A stretch of 64,000 nt of DNA from Gamsiella multidivaricata (lineage: Eukaryota > Mortierellomycota > Mortierellomycetes > Mortierellales > Mortierellaceae), in NCBI RefSeq assembly GCF_025024155.1, contig NW_026251746.1, positions 248,001 to 312,000 on the forward strand, read 5' to 3'. The notes under the pieces were generated by a model. The model had not been told where the DNA came from and made no database searches. It saw only the letters and a list, made by a program, of their open reading frames with translations. Numbering within the stretch: the first letter of the stretch is position 1; every line of letters begins with the position of its first letter. The translations under genes were made by a program, and so were the position numbers. Below, one piece after another: positions 1 through 11,636 of this stretch.

Positions 1-246
1 CTGCCCCTCGGACTCGCGAACCCACAGTTCCACGCGTGGTGGCATGTAGGCGCCTCGATGAGCGTGTATCTAGTCTGTTTGTTGATCTGCTATGACAGGG
101 CCGAGAACTTGGATCGTAAGCCAAAGATCGAGTGGGTCGGCGGCATTTTGCCTCACGTCGTTGTCGAGAAGTCGTTGGCAAGCAAGGCAAAGTTCAATTA
201 GAGGCACTACTAGCGGACCAGTTGATGCATGTGCAGCAATATCCAT
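1..246 (-). CDS. 5' end of an unidentified gene (partial, leaves the window)
   Basis: Two exons join in phase: 157-246 (ATG at 246) and 1-69, separated by an 87-base intron with a gtgagg donor and a ctag acceptor. The first exon begins MDIAAHAS and reads like a helical segment rich in Leu and Cys. The second contains YMPPRVELWVRESEG, and its codon composition looks coding. I do not recognise the family. The gene lies downstream of the minus-strand gene at 399-2192, so its start should lie below 398, which fits ATG 246. An acceptor-like ctacag just before GTC-ATG leaves open a further upstream exon instead. Confidence 0.45.
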
Positions 247-398
247 GACCTGTAGGATAGGTTCTTTCCATAAGCACACACAGCGAATTCATTTTTGAGA
301 GTATTGGCATGTCAAATCACTTAGTGTGCTTACAAAAAAAAAAAAAAAAAAACGCCATCTAGTCAGATCTATCGTTCATTATATTTTACAATTACAGA

Positions 399-2192
399 TT
401 ACTCTTGAAGTCGTTGAACAGTGGCGACAGTTGTAACAGATGTAGTAGATGTGGTAATGATCGTGGACTCAACGGTGCTATTGGCTGAAGGTGAGGCTGC
501 TGATGTAGAAGGCGATTGCGAAGCCGCCGACGCCACCACAGTCGACGACGATGTCACTGTTGTGGCGATTTCTGTTCCAGAAGCACTACTGCGCTGATGG
601 TGGCTTACTTCTCGGCTGTTGCTCGACCGACTGCTCGACTTGCTGCCATTACTCCTCTGATGCCGCTCGTGTCGCTCATGTCGTTCAAGTCTTTCATAGT
701 GATTTCCCGAGGGTTTCGATCCCGTCGTTGCGACCGTGGACATGGTCGAAGTCTCTTCACCAGTCTGATCCCGCTCGATCTCCTTGTCCAGTTCCTCCAG
801 CTGTCCCAGAACAAGACCCACGAGATGATCTTGTCGCTCGACATCCCAACTAGCACGTTCGAGTTCGAACCGACTCTTACGTCGAGCCTCCATTAGCCGA
901 TCCTCCTCTGCCCTCAGCCTCTTCTGCTCTTCGCGGTATCTCTGCACCTCTTGCTCAAGCTCGGGTGCCCAAGATAGCTTCGTAACATCGACCACCGCAT
1001 TCATGATTTGCTGTTGCTGTTGCTGCAGTAGCTGTTGTGGCGTCAGTTGAGTCGAAGACCCCTGGGTAGACCCCCCTCCAGCTCCAACGGGCCCATTCTG
1101 GCTGCTGTACATGGTCGATGCTGATGATGGTAGTGATGGTCCTGAAGACGACTTGTACGGACTTCCATTGTAACTGCCACTGTTCGCCATGTTGGATAAA
1201 GAGTGAGCGCCCGCAAGATTGGATGACGATGATGACGATGGAAGAGGTGGTCCAGAAGAATGTCTGCCCTGATACGGTCCAGTAACTCCTCTCGAAGGTT
1301 CCCGTTCCCGTTCCCGTTCTCGTTCTCGCTCCCGGTCTCGGTCTCGTTCGCGTTCACGGTCGCGGTCTCGCTCCCTTTCTCGTTCCCGTTCTCGTTCCCG
1401 TTCTCGTTCCCGCTCACGTTCCCTATCTCTGTCCCTCCCCCGATAGTCCAGGTCGTACTCAGGAATCTGGCCGGGCTCTGGTCCAGGCGAGAAGCTTGCT
1501 CTCTTTGGTGCAGTCGATGGCGTTGAGCGCTCGACTGCCGGTAGTGGAGGTCCAGATTTGCGTGCAACCTCTGCAGATGGGGATGCTACCCTGGATGTAG
1601 AAGTTACTGGTCGACTAGAGACTGAAGAAGAGGCTGGAGGTGGGGGCAGTTGATGTGGCACAGGCCTCCGCGCAGGTGGAGGAGGGGGGTGAGCGTGCGG
1701 AAGACGAAGTTGGTTATGTGGCGATGGTGACTGATAGGACGACGATGATGGGGAGCCATAGTGCGATGAAGGGATCCGGCCGGGTGGACCGCCATGTCCC
1801 AAGTGTCCAGGAGAACCGCCACTAACATGCCTGGACCTTGGTGGTGGTGGGGATGGTCGGTATGGGTGGTAAGACTCGCTTCCTCTGGAATAATAATCTC
1901 GTTCACTGCGGTAGTATGGATGGTGATCTCTGGAGGAGTAGTAGGACGATGGTATATGAGGCGGGGATCGATGTGAGCTGCTGCCGCGGTAGTGGCCATC
2001 GCGATGGAAGTCCGAGGAGGGCATGCCATAGGAGGAATCGCCCATAGGTGAACGGGATCGGTTCCTACCAGCGCCGCCGCTGATGCTGCTGGAGCCACTA
2101 GCCGGTACTCCAGACGGCCCGCTGTATCTCTCTGTGGACGATCCGCGGTGGTGCTCTCCTGATGATCGCGAGTAAGATCCGTGTCGGTCCAT
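399..2192 (-). CDS. Low-complexity protein with an RE/RD repeat and a C-terminal coiled coil
   Basis: Single-exon ORF of 597 residues. The N-terminal 240 residues are rich in Ser, Gly, Pro, His and Tyr, as in RNA-binding or splicing-associated proteins. Residues of about 245-300 are an almost pure alternation of Arg with Glu or Asp. A Gln-rich stretch follows. Then comes the only ordered-looking part, a charged coiled coil starting near LSWAPELEQEVQRYREEQ and running to about residue 490. The tail is Ser/Thr-rich. RE/RD arrays are known from nuclear speckle and splicing proteins, so a nuclear RNA-related role is possible, but that is inference from composition. No catalytic domain is visible. 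The repeat is encoded by a CGN-GAR tandem tract that is also open in the other two frames on this strand. Confidence 0.7.
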   Translation of the reverse strand: MDRHGSYSRSSGEHHRGSSTERYSGPSGVPASGSSSISGGAGRNRSRSPMGDSSYGMPSSDFHRDGHYRGSSSHRSPPHIPSSYYSSRDHHPYYRSERDYYSRGSESYHPYRPSPPPPRSRHVSGGSPGHLGHGGPPGRIPSSHYGSPSSSSYQSPSPHNQLRLPHAHPPPPPARRPVPHQLPPPPASSSVSSRPVTSTSRVASPSAEVARKSGPPLPAVERSTPSTAPKRASFSPGPEPGQIPEYDLDYRGRDRDRERERERERERERERERERDRDRERERDRDREREREREREREPSRGVTGPYQGRHSSGPPLPSSSSSSNLAGAHSLSNMANSGSYNGSPYKSSSGPSLPSSASTMYSSQNGPVGAGGGSTQGSSTQLTPQQLLQQQQQQIMNAVVDVTKLSWAPELEQEVQRYREEQKRLRAEEDRLMEARRKSRFELERASWDVERQDHLVGLVLGQLEELDKEIERDQTGEETSTMSTVATTGSKPSGNHYERLERHERHERHQRSNGSKSSSRSSNSREVSHHQRSSASGTEIATTVTSSSTVVASAASQSPSTSAASPSANSTVESTIITTSTTSVTTVATVQRLQE

Positions 2193-2978
2193 GGCGTCCG
2201 TCGGTAATGCTCGATGGAAGTCGGTCCTGCTGAAGTTAGTTGGTCGTAGTCAAAGCCAGAACTGGAGCTGGAGGCAGAAAGCAAAAAAAAAAAATAAGTA
2301 CGTGGCTGAGTCAGTTCCGTGACCGGTTCCAAACGCGTCCAGACGCGTCCGTCCGTGTGAACGCTCGTCAGTTCCAGGAATCGTTCGAGACCACCCGCAC
2401 ATCCAGCGCATACGGACGAAGCGGGACTGGGGTCGACTACACGTAACTGATAAGCGTCGTATCTAACAGCATGCGTGGCTCCAGTCCAGCGATAGTCATC
2501 AAATGCTGCGAACTGCTATAATAGCGCAAGTGTTAACTACCTCCGTTTCTTTATTCATTCTTCATCAGAAAATAGAACGGTGTCGTCCTTGAATGGGAGG
2601 TGCGAGCGACATCACTGCAATCGTCTCGCCAAGGCATCGGCCCAGGGATATGAACATTCCAGGGAGATCCTCAAAAATTGACCTTTTATTTTTACCATTT
2701 ATCTGATCGGGACAACGGGTACCGGTGTCGCCAGCAGAATAAAGGCTCATGTACGACGGGATGGTGGCGGGATTCGGGAGAGCCGCCGGCGATATGAAGC
2801 AGCTGCCGTGGCAGACGAATATATGTCCCCGTAGACGTGTGCATACTGTTTTGAACAGGTTAGTCATTCAAAATCTCGGCGCATCGTCCATAGCATAATC
2901 AAAACCGGACGTCTTATGTTTCCGATATAATTGGTGAAATATTGTCGGAAAGACACTTCCATGATATGTCTGAAGGTC
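2193..2978. other. Intergenic; promoter side of the RE/RD gene
   Basis: No convincing gene. A 100-codon minus-strand open frame at 2565-2867 has a plausible composition but no recognisable domain and no clear start, and may be a remnant linked to the decayed fragments just upstream on that strand. The direct-repeat-like ACGCGTCC elements near 2332-2352 sit in the probable promoter of the 399-2192 gene. Confidence 0.4.
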
Positions 2979-3570
2979 TTAAATTTGAGCTACTTGCCCT
3001 TTCCAAGAATTAAAAAAGCTTGGACTTTGATCCGGAATCGTCGACCCGAAGTCGCTGACCAGCGCTTCGATTAAGATAGATTTTTTATGGATCGTTTTAC
3101 CCGGCTTCTGACGACGAGCTACAGTATCCGCCATACTTTCGAGGCTTTTGGGCCTTGCAAGATTCACATCGTCGGCAACTAGACAGTCGAGAGGATGATG
3201 ACTTGCATGGAACACTAAGACAGATTCGAAAAGGAGCGCAGCCTGGAACTCTTAAATTGATAAAGCGCTCAACAGAGAGCAAGTAGACACCTTGCACAAC
3301 CGTCAAGTACATCGAGCGGTCGCTCTGTACTAACTTTACCTTATCAAAACAGGACAAAAGAATCTTGGATCAGGGTCATTTCACTCATGTGCAGTCCGCT
3401 GGCGCGCATCTGAGGCGGATATGCACATATTGGAAGGTGGCACAACACAGCTCTCAAACTATGGCCATTTATTTTGATAGTGACATACTTCATTACGGGA
3501 ACATAGGTATCGCCCTGAGATGACATCCAAGCAACAATGGCTACATACTTTACGCAAAGAAGAAAGTGCT
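2979..3570 (-). pseudogene. Decayed coding fragment, family unknown
   Basis: Three consecutive minus-strand stretches read like protein but lie in different frames: about 3570-3344 (contains WMSSQGDTYVPVMKYVTIKI), 3357-3200 (VKLVQSDRSMYLTVVQGVYL) and 3215-2979 (DDVNLARPKSLESMADTVAR). Each runs into the next at a frame change, with a stop shortly after the change point. No good GT-AG intron reconciles all of them. The simplest reading is a broken gene or mobile-element fragment with two frameshifts. I do not recognise the family. A real gene with small, atypical introns is not excluded. Confidence 0.3.
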
Positions 3571-4563
3571 ACGAGGACTTGATTTGCCGTCTTCAGCTAA
3601 CTTCACCATCTTTGCAATAGTTTCAAGCGACGACTACAACAGGCATCTTACAATACTTAGCCTCTTCCGGAACGGTCAGGCATGTGGAACATCAAGGATG
3701 CCGCGAATAATCACCAGATTAGTGGCGGCTATGTCTGGAAGGCAGCAGCGAAAACTAGAGAGCCTTTCGATTTCAGCCGTTTTGTTCTTTCTTCTTTCAC
3801 TAGCAAAACTACATTTTTGACCTTCGAATTATGCCTCACGGCAACAACATTCTCCCTCTAGTTCGGAATAGATATCGGTTATACATCGGTGTTTTATGTC
3901 AGCTAAGCGAACTAAAAGGGCCTGCGCTTCACGGTAGAGAGCAAATGCTCAAGCCCTGTTTCCCTGGTTAGCTTTGAAACGCGGGACATATGGCCCAACT
4001 GACATGTACTTTGCAGGAAAAAAAAAAGTAAAAGAGCGTAACGCGAAGTCTCCATGAGGGAAGACTCAAGGAAGCAGTCAAGGCGATAAGTGTTCATTCA
4101 GGATAAAAATCTATTTAATTATAATATCGTTGTATGTGGTTGATAATGTGGTTGCAGCAGGTTTGCGGGCAATATGGTTATATATGAAAGATATTAGCGG
4201 GTTAAGAACGCGTGACAAACGCGTCCAAGAGAGCCACATAGATGGCATATTATGAACGCGTCAAAGAGAGCCACAAAGAGGTTATGTTACGAATGCGTAA
4301 AATTGAACCACGGAAGCGGCATATCTCCTTTGCTGTGCACAAGGATCCCTTCTAACGCTGCTTGGCGCGCAATAGCATTCCTTTGTCGTGTACACTACAC
4401 GCAAAAGGTATGAGCTACAGCTTTCAACCTCTAGCCTTTCATACCGCTTTTCGATAGCATAAATCCTTTTGACGAGGCCGAGTTGAGGCTCCTCACCCTC
4501 CTCCTCACTCTCATAAGCGCCACTAACAACAAGTAACCTCCACAGCAAGTTCACACTAAAGCC
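3571..4563. other. Intergenic region before the Rag-like GTPase gene
   Basis: Mostly AT-rich with scattered short frames and no domain signal. A short imperfect direct repeat (AACGCGT with AGAGAGCCACA) recurs near 4205-4275, upstream of the GTPase start at 4564, and could be promoter structure. Confidence 0.4.
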
Positions 4564-5984
4564 ATGTCTCTGAAATCGATCTTTGAAAGACACGGACACT
4601 CCGTTACTCAAGTCTTGAGGTTGCCAGCCGATGCAGCCCACGCAGCCCGCCCAAATGTGATGCTTATGGGAAGGGATAGGTAAGAACGGCTACGCTGACA
4701 TCGTAGCACTAACCCTTCTGTAATAATGCCTAACAACACTCGTTAATACATGTAGAGCCGGCAAGACTAGTATTATGCAGGTGATCGCTCGAAAGATGCA
4801 AGACTTCCAGACAGAAAACCTCCCATTGACTACAAACATACAGCTATACGAAAGGTAAGTTGAGTGCATGCTTCTTCAAACTATGCCTCCTCATTGTCGT
4901 TACTAACCGTCTACTTCTACATCAGCCCCTTCATCAATGTCTGGGACATTCCATCGCAAGTCGCTGGTAGTCTCCTGGACAAGGCAAATGTCTGGTGCGA
5001 AGTTGGTGCGATCATTTTTGTCCTAGCAAGCGAGGTATAAAACTTCCATATTGGTCGCGTTGGTTCATCTGCAAATGTCTATAAGTCTCGCTAACTGCTT
5101 GATTGTCCTGCTTCTCATCTCTCATCCAGATTTCCTTGACAGAGGATTTTGACTTCATCCTCAAAGTGATCACTGCAATCCGCAAATTCAACTCGAAACC
5201 AAGGATCCATATCTTCTGTCATAAAGCAGACCACAATGCGTTGGACGAAGATCATTACCTTGGTACGATATCATCAAGTTGCAAGGATGCTTGCAGCCGT
5301 TTTCGACATACTAACGTGCTTTTTCATTAATACTGCAAAATAATTAGAGTACGTGGATTGTTTTGACAAACACTTTGAACGGCATGGCACACCCAGAGGA
5401 ATTGTCAACACGAAGTACACGACGCACAGGACTTCAATCGTCGATCACACTACCCACATAGCGCTGTCTCAGATCGCTCAAAGCATGGACCCACGCCGGG
5501 TTACATTTGAACGGATTTTGAACACTGTCTGTGAAGTACGTATCCGTAGCTTCATACCGAAAATGATAATTCTATGGAGCCATGAACCAAGTTGGACTTA
5601 TTTTCTCATCCTCATCTTTTGTTGTTCATCGCTTCTTAGAATCCACACGTCTATCAAACGTTCTTGATCGACACCCAACTACCGCTCTATGTTGCCAAGG
5701 ACGACTCGCCTTTGGATATGGATACATATGGGTTCTGTCTTGACATGATGTTTGCTGCCAAGGATATTGCATCGCTCTTCAGCAGTGATGCTCCAGACGG
5801 ACGAAGCAACATGTCATTCGCCAGACTTGGGGATGGAAAAGCCTATGCTCTCTGGCCTGTGGACAAGACTATGGCCATGATGTGCGTTTTTAACAGCATG
5901 GTCACCATGGAGGAAGCAAATGCGTTCGCGGACAACACGCGACACTGCATGACTAGTTTGAGGAGTGCTGTAAATCGTAGATAA
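4564..5984 (+). CDS. Divergent Rag/Gtr-family small GTPase (RagC/Gtr2-like)
   Basis: Six exons join with continuous phase into 329 residues: 4564-4679, 4756-4854, 4926-5034, 5130-5262, 5348-5535, 5640-5984. Rag GTPases form RagA/B-RagC/D (Gtr1-Gtr2) heterodimers on the vacuole or lysosome and pass amino-acid signals to TORC1. Visible motifs are a P-loop GRDRAGKTS (split by intron 1), a switch II region VWDIPSQ, and HKAD in place of NKxD, a Rag-type variant. The remaining C-terminal half is the length of a roadblock dimerisation domain, and the total matches Gtr2 (about 340). Two points are odd: the usual Gly of the WDxPGQ switch II is Ser, and the region between P-loop and switch II is short. 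The assignment to RagC rather than RagA is tentative. Confidence 0.75.
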
Positions 5985-7393
5985 GGGAGGGCCAATGGTT
6001 ACCAATGCTGCTTACGAAAGACATTCAGGGACCGCTGCAGGAGGTGGTCCCAACAGGGCGGCAGCAGACATATAGAGAACGTTTACTGATCACGGTGGCA
6101 AGAGCAGCTCTTTTGAAGCAACAAGAGATCTGAATACTCGATCCTTAGGAGAGTAGTTTACATACAATTATCAAAATACACATTGAGTTCCTAGCAATAC
6201 TCTTTCGAAGGAATATTTACTGTCAATGACGGGAAGTAGCGTGCAGTTTTACTTACTGCCGTCGAAGGAGCGTCCAGTGGCAGGAAGGGATGCACGATCT
6301 ACTTTGCTCGCAACCGTCCATTCTCCCTTTCCACCCCTCCTTCTTTCTCTCTCTCTTTCTTTCTTCCTTTTCTTCCTTTCCTTTCTTTCTTCCCTTCTTT
6401 TTCTTCGCCCATAACCTACACATTATCCCCCTGTCCCCTCTACTCCTGCCTCTCTTATCCTCAGCCAACTTTTGCATCCCCTCAAAACGCACGCTTTACC
6501 TCCTTTTCCTCATACCTGCTTGCCCATTCATTTGATTCAGCGTTGCGCTTTCGTTCGATCTGTGATCCACAAGGAGAAGGTATGAATTGACACATTCAAT
6601 TGAGCTCGGGACAACCTTTTTTTTCTTGATCCTTGGTCTTGCCCGTTCAAGATCCGTCAACCTTACTTGCTTAGTCCTCAATGGTCGAAAGAAGGTTTGA
6701 AGGAAAAGGAAGGAAAAAAATAGGTTTTCGTTGCTCGAATTAGACCTCAAGTGTGTTTGGATGGATGCATGCATGCACCGGTCGTACTATCAACAGTGTG
6801 CCCTGTAAATAAACATCATCGCGTGGAGTGGAGTGGATAGGGGGTGGATGCGTACAGTACACACAGGACATGTACCCATCCCTTTCACGTATGGTTTTTA
6901 TCGTTTCCTTCCCGTTGGACCCATTCTCCGCTGCATGCCATCGATACCATACCATACAAACCGTTGTTTGTTCCCGTCTTGTTGTCCCTTAAACCCATCC
7001 ACAGCCATCCGTCCATTCCTTAACTCAACGGGACCCCGCCTCCCCTCTTGTAACCCAAAAAATTCTGTAAACCCTGGCCTGCATCAAGCCGAAGGCCCGC
7101 CCTGTTCTCGTTGTCCCAGGGTCACTGACATACAGCTCACAGAACACTGCCCTGACCTTGGACCTTGACTTGGTGGCACTTTTATTTTTTATTTTTTATG
7201 AGCACTTTTCCCTTCTTTTTCTGCTGCTCCACCTCCCTTTCTCATCCCTCTTCCTCACGGACACCCTTCTCGTTCATTACACATTCATTGTTCATCATCT
7301 GAGCCGGGTGCACACAACCTCACACCATTGCTTTTTTTATTTTTATTTTTTATTCCATTATCTTAATTGACGGGACGTACTCTCGCGGTTGAA
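5985..7393. other. Intergenic; long pyrimidine-rich promoter region
   Basis: No convincing gene. The plus strand has a strong CT tract at about 6320-6410 and several T-rich stretches up to 7365, typical of fungal promoters and 5' leaders, just before the TBC gene at 7394. Open frames here are low-complexity by-products of these tracts. Confidence 0.5.
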
Positions 7394-10300
7394 ATGGCTA
7401 CACAAACTGCCGACCCTGCCCCAGCCCTGCTTCCTTCGTCCAGCGCCTTCTCCAAGCCTGTAGCTCCATCCTCTCTCTGTAAGTCCTTTGCAACTTCATC
7501 TCAGTTGAGCATCTCTCTCTTTCATTGTTCGAGGAGCTGCTTCCCTCTTGCAGGTGACTCCGTTTTATCGGGATGTTCTCACTTCAGATAAAGATGGGGA
7601 CGAAGAAAGTTGGTTGTGCAGTATGTTAAAGAGTCTATGGTACCACCATGGTGTCCTGTTTGTGTTTGAATAACACTGCCTTGTGTGCCACGGTCAGCGT
7701 TTTGGATGAGGGATGTCAAACATGGTCTGCTCTTTATTGCAATAATATCTTATCGGCCCTAGTCATAGTGTTTGAATGGGTGACCCAGTCCAAACGAAGA
7801 GACGGATCATCACCATCACCATCATCATCATTCTGCCAATTCTCCTCGTTGGCTACATTGCTTTCTGTCTCTGTCTAGTTTTTGACGGGCTCCTTTAGAA
7901 TTCGTTTTTGCTTGGTCGCTTTGCCCTGACTGCGTAACATGAAGTTGGCTTCCATCTCTCTTTCTTCCTTCCCTTTCTCTTTTGGCCCCTCCTACCCTGA
8001 ATTGAACGCGTTTTTTTTGTTTCTCACCCAGATGCACCTGCGCTTTTAATCCCTTTAAGATTGGTCAGTTGCAACACCACCTTCCCCTCAAATGGCTCTT
8101 TACCAACACTTGTTATAAACCCATATCAGGTCTAAAGAGACAAAAGCCATTCCCTATAATTTCAGGCAGTAGCTGTAGCCATGTGAGATCCCTCCTCTCT
8201 TTTTTCTGTTCCCTCTACAGCAGTTGAAGCCTATTTATCGACAGAGTGGCATTGCCAATTGGTCTCTATGCCTTTTTTTTTTATAACTCGACCGTCGCAT
8301 GAAAGGAGATAACAAGGAGTGCAGGGGAAAGCCACAATGAAGAAGACCACGGAAATAAAATCGCTAGTCGGCTATATGCGAGGGTGGAGGATGAAGGAGG
8401 CGAAGGGGGATTTTTTTTTTCAGGGCAGGCATCACCATTAATCGGACCATGAACTGACCATAAAGCATTCCTGCCCCTGCCTTGATGGAAACATAGATCC
8501 TCAGAAAGTAACATCTGCAGCCACAGAGGAGGACCACGTCGCATCGTTTAAAAGAATGCTTGATGATATCCTGGACAATGCCTCGTCCGAGTCGCTCTCT
8601 CATGGTCTTGAGACCAGTCTCCACAGCAGAATCGGTGGTGTCTCTGCTGGTTCGGGCGCATCCTTTCTCTCATCACCCTCGGCCGCAGCCAACAGAGCCC
8701 GCCTGAACAGCAACACGACTCTGGGTTTCCTGCTCCCTCAGCCAAAGGGCCATTTCTCTAAACTCAAGAGCACTGGCCGATCCGAAAACTCGACCGAGAA
8801 TGCGGTCGATCAGGACCTGCTGCACAAGCTGGAGGAACAGAACAGTCTTTTGCCACCACAGGTATACAGTTTATTTTTATTTTATTTTTATTATTAACTA
8901 ACTATGGAACACATGGTACATTGCCATATTGCCTTTTATCGACCTATTTTTAACCACTTATTGTTTTCTTCCCACAACTGTTCACAGGACTCAACATCAT
9001 TCTTGTTGGCACGCTTGGAGCGACAGAATGGACTGCTGGACACAGACCCAAAGTCAATCTGTATCGAGTCCAATGTCCTTAAGGGCAACCTCAGCACTCT
9101 GCACCGCCTCATTGCAGACTCGACCACACTCAACAGCCCCAATTCCGAGACCGTTGACCCCATGTCCTCAATCTCATCTGTGCTAGAACCCCAGGCTGGA
9201 GACGAGGAGATTGACTGGGAGTTCTGGGGGATGCTTGTTCAGGATTACAATGCTGTCGCCAGCAAGTTGCCACATCTGCTCTCTGCACGAGTGCGCCAGG
9301 GCCTGCCTTCGAAACTGCGTGGTCTGATCTGGCAGTCCATGTCCCAAGCTTCATCGACCTACCTCGAAACCATGTATACCCAGCTCCTGAAGGAGCACTC
9401 CCCATACGAGCGCATTATCCAGCGCGATCTCGCCAGGACGTTCCCCCAGGTCGATATGTTCAAGGAAGAAGGCGGCAAAGGACAAGAGATGCTTGGCAAT
9501 ATTCTCAAGGCCTACTCGCTATATGATCCTCATGTGGGATACTGTCAAGGTCTTGGATTCTTGGTCGGACCATTGCTCATGAATGTAAGCACGGCTCACT
9601 TTCTCTAACGACTGTCTACGACTTGACCAACCATTATCATAGCCACTGACTTTTTTTTTTTGTTCTATACAAACCTATAGATGGACGAAAAAGAGGCCTT
9701 CTGCGTGTTTGTGCGGCTAATGGAGACCTACGACATGCGAACCATGTTCACGCTGAACATGGAGGGCCTTCAGCTCCGTCTGTACCAGTTCTCGGCCCTG
9801 CTGTCGGAACACCTGCCCATGCTTCACGCGCACCTTTCGTTCCACTCGATCCACGCGGCCATGTATGCATCGCAGTGGTTTCTATCGCTGTTCGCATACA
9901 CATATCCTCTGCCACTGGTCCTCCGGATCTACGATGTGGTCTTTACGGAGGGAGCACCCGAGACGATCATGCGTGTCGCTGTCGCATTCCTGAAGAAGAA
10001 CGAGGAAAAGCTGATGCAGCTCCAGGAATTCGAGGACTTGTTGGAGGTGCTATCGTCGAAGCTGTACGATGTCTATGAGGACAATGCAGGGGCCGTCATC
10101 AAGGATGCTATGGCTCTCTCATCAGAGATCTCGAAGGACAAGCTTGATACGCTGGCGATGGCGTACCTTGCAGAGCTCGAGGATCAGCAGAAGCGGGCGA
10201 ATGAGGTGACGAGCAAGCGTTTCATGGACCGATTCGGGGTGTCATCTTCCAAGACCGCCAAGCCAGAAGAGGCCAAGACTGCGACGAGCACGAAGCAAAA

Positions 10301-11636
10301 GCCCTCTTCGCCGAAGCTGAAGCGCGGTAGCAGTCGTCTCTCGATTGCAGCGTCCTTTGGATCGACCGCCAGCCTGACGCTGAACGATGCGGACGACGAT
10401 GATAGCGTCGAAACTGCAAGCCCGAAATCGAGCGGTGCTACAGAGGCGATGCTGATGGAGCAGATCCAGGACTTGGCCAAAGCTCTGTCGACACTGCAGA
10501 GAGATCACGTCGAGGTGACCGAGGCGGTGGTGACAGCCAAGATTGAGAAGATGCAGCATGTGGAGGAGATCGAGACCCTGCGCAAGAAGGTCACGGAGAT
10601 GGAGCGTCAACAAAACCGGGCCTCGATGATGAGCGCAGTGTCCCCCTCGATGATGAGCCAGAGCGATACCGCCTCTTCGATGATGACAGCCTCCCCAGCG
10701 CCTACGGTACACGAGGACGAGGAGCTGGATGGCCAAGACAGCAAGGCGTCGTCGATTTCGTCCTTGAACTCGGGTCAAGATGAGCTCGCGCACCGTCTTA
10801 CGATGACAGAGCGAGAGCTGGCCCATGTCACTGCGGAGCTCGTGCACGCGAAGGTATCGGTGATGGAGGCTATGAACGAGGCTGAGATGCAGCGACAAAA
10901 GACACAGACGATCGAGAGGATCCTGATGGACTCCAAGGAGGCGGTCGTGCTGCTGCAGGATCAGCAAGTCGTCCTTCAGGACTCAAAGATGACCATGGCC
11001 ATGGAACTGGATGGACTGCGTCATGAACGGGATTCGTTTGAAAAGGAGCTGAATGTGATGCGCCAGCAGTTCGAGGAGACTAAGCGTCTCTGGCTCGAAG
11101 GCCAGGTCGAACGACATACGCTGCAGGAGAAGGTCAAAGAGCTGGAGATGAACGCCGCATTCGCGGCATCGAGCGCGAGCCTGGGCCGCGGCCGAAGTTT
11201 CCGCAAGTCGCTTGGCGAGACTGCGGTGATGAACATGATCAACTCAAGGAGCGGTTCGCCTTCATCGAGGTCGATGACGGACGGCATGCCTCTGTCGCCA
11301 GGATTGGCTGAGGGTAGTCGTCGTGGATCTGGAGATTCACAGGACGGTGCCGGTCGGTCGGGTTTGGTACGTCGTGATAGCTCCGATACGTTAAGCTCGA
11401 CAGTCTCTGGACGAGAGTCGACGTCATCGGCAAGACCAGCTGCATTGGTCCGAAAAGGATGGCCAAGTGAAAAGGCCGCGAGTGCGGGTGTGGTGCCGAC
11501 GGCGCAAACGAACAACGGGTTTGGTACGCGCAAGTTCATGGTGGCCGAGAGTGAGACAAAGTTGAAGAGGAGTCAATCAACGAGGAACAGCATGTTTGGC
11601 GGACTTGGCTTCCGTCGCTCGACGAGCGAGACATAA
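7394..11636 (+). CDS. TBC-domain Rab GTPase-activating protein (Gyp5/EVI5-like)
   Basis: Proposed exons 7394-7478, 7588-7620, 8032-8129, 8505-8861, 8988-9584 and 9681-11636 keep phase throughout and give 1041 residues. The last three exons are secure; the first three are short and less certain. The TBC domain starts near residue 290 (RQGLPSKLRGLIWQSM) and is split by the last intron. It carries both catalytic fingers: the Arg finger in IIQRDLARTFP and the Gln finger in VGYCQGLGF. EAFCVFVRLM and the MYASQWFLSLFAYTYPLPL stretch match the EVI5/Gyp5 subgroup, which acts on exocytic or recycling Rabs. The C-terminal 500 residues are Ser-rich linkers and heptad-type coiled coil, as in EVI5. Expected role: accelerating GTP hydrolysis by a Rab during polarised membrane traffic. 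Confidence 0.88.

Noticed and set aside
1604..2332. 242-codon minus-strand frame overlapping the RE/RD protein
   Set aside because: Alternative frame of the same repeat-rich coding region; Thr/His/Pro-rich and inconsistent with a second protein.
10242..10967. 241-codon minus-strand frame inside the TBC gene
   Set aside because: Opposite strand of a GC-rich coiled-coil exon; His/Leu/Arg-rich nonsense composition and no splice or start support.
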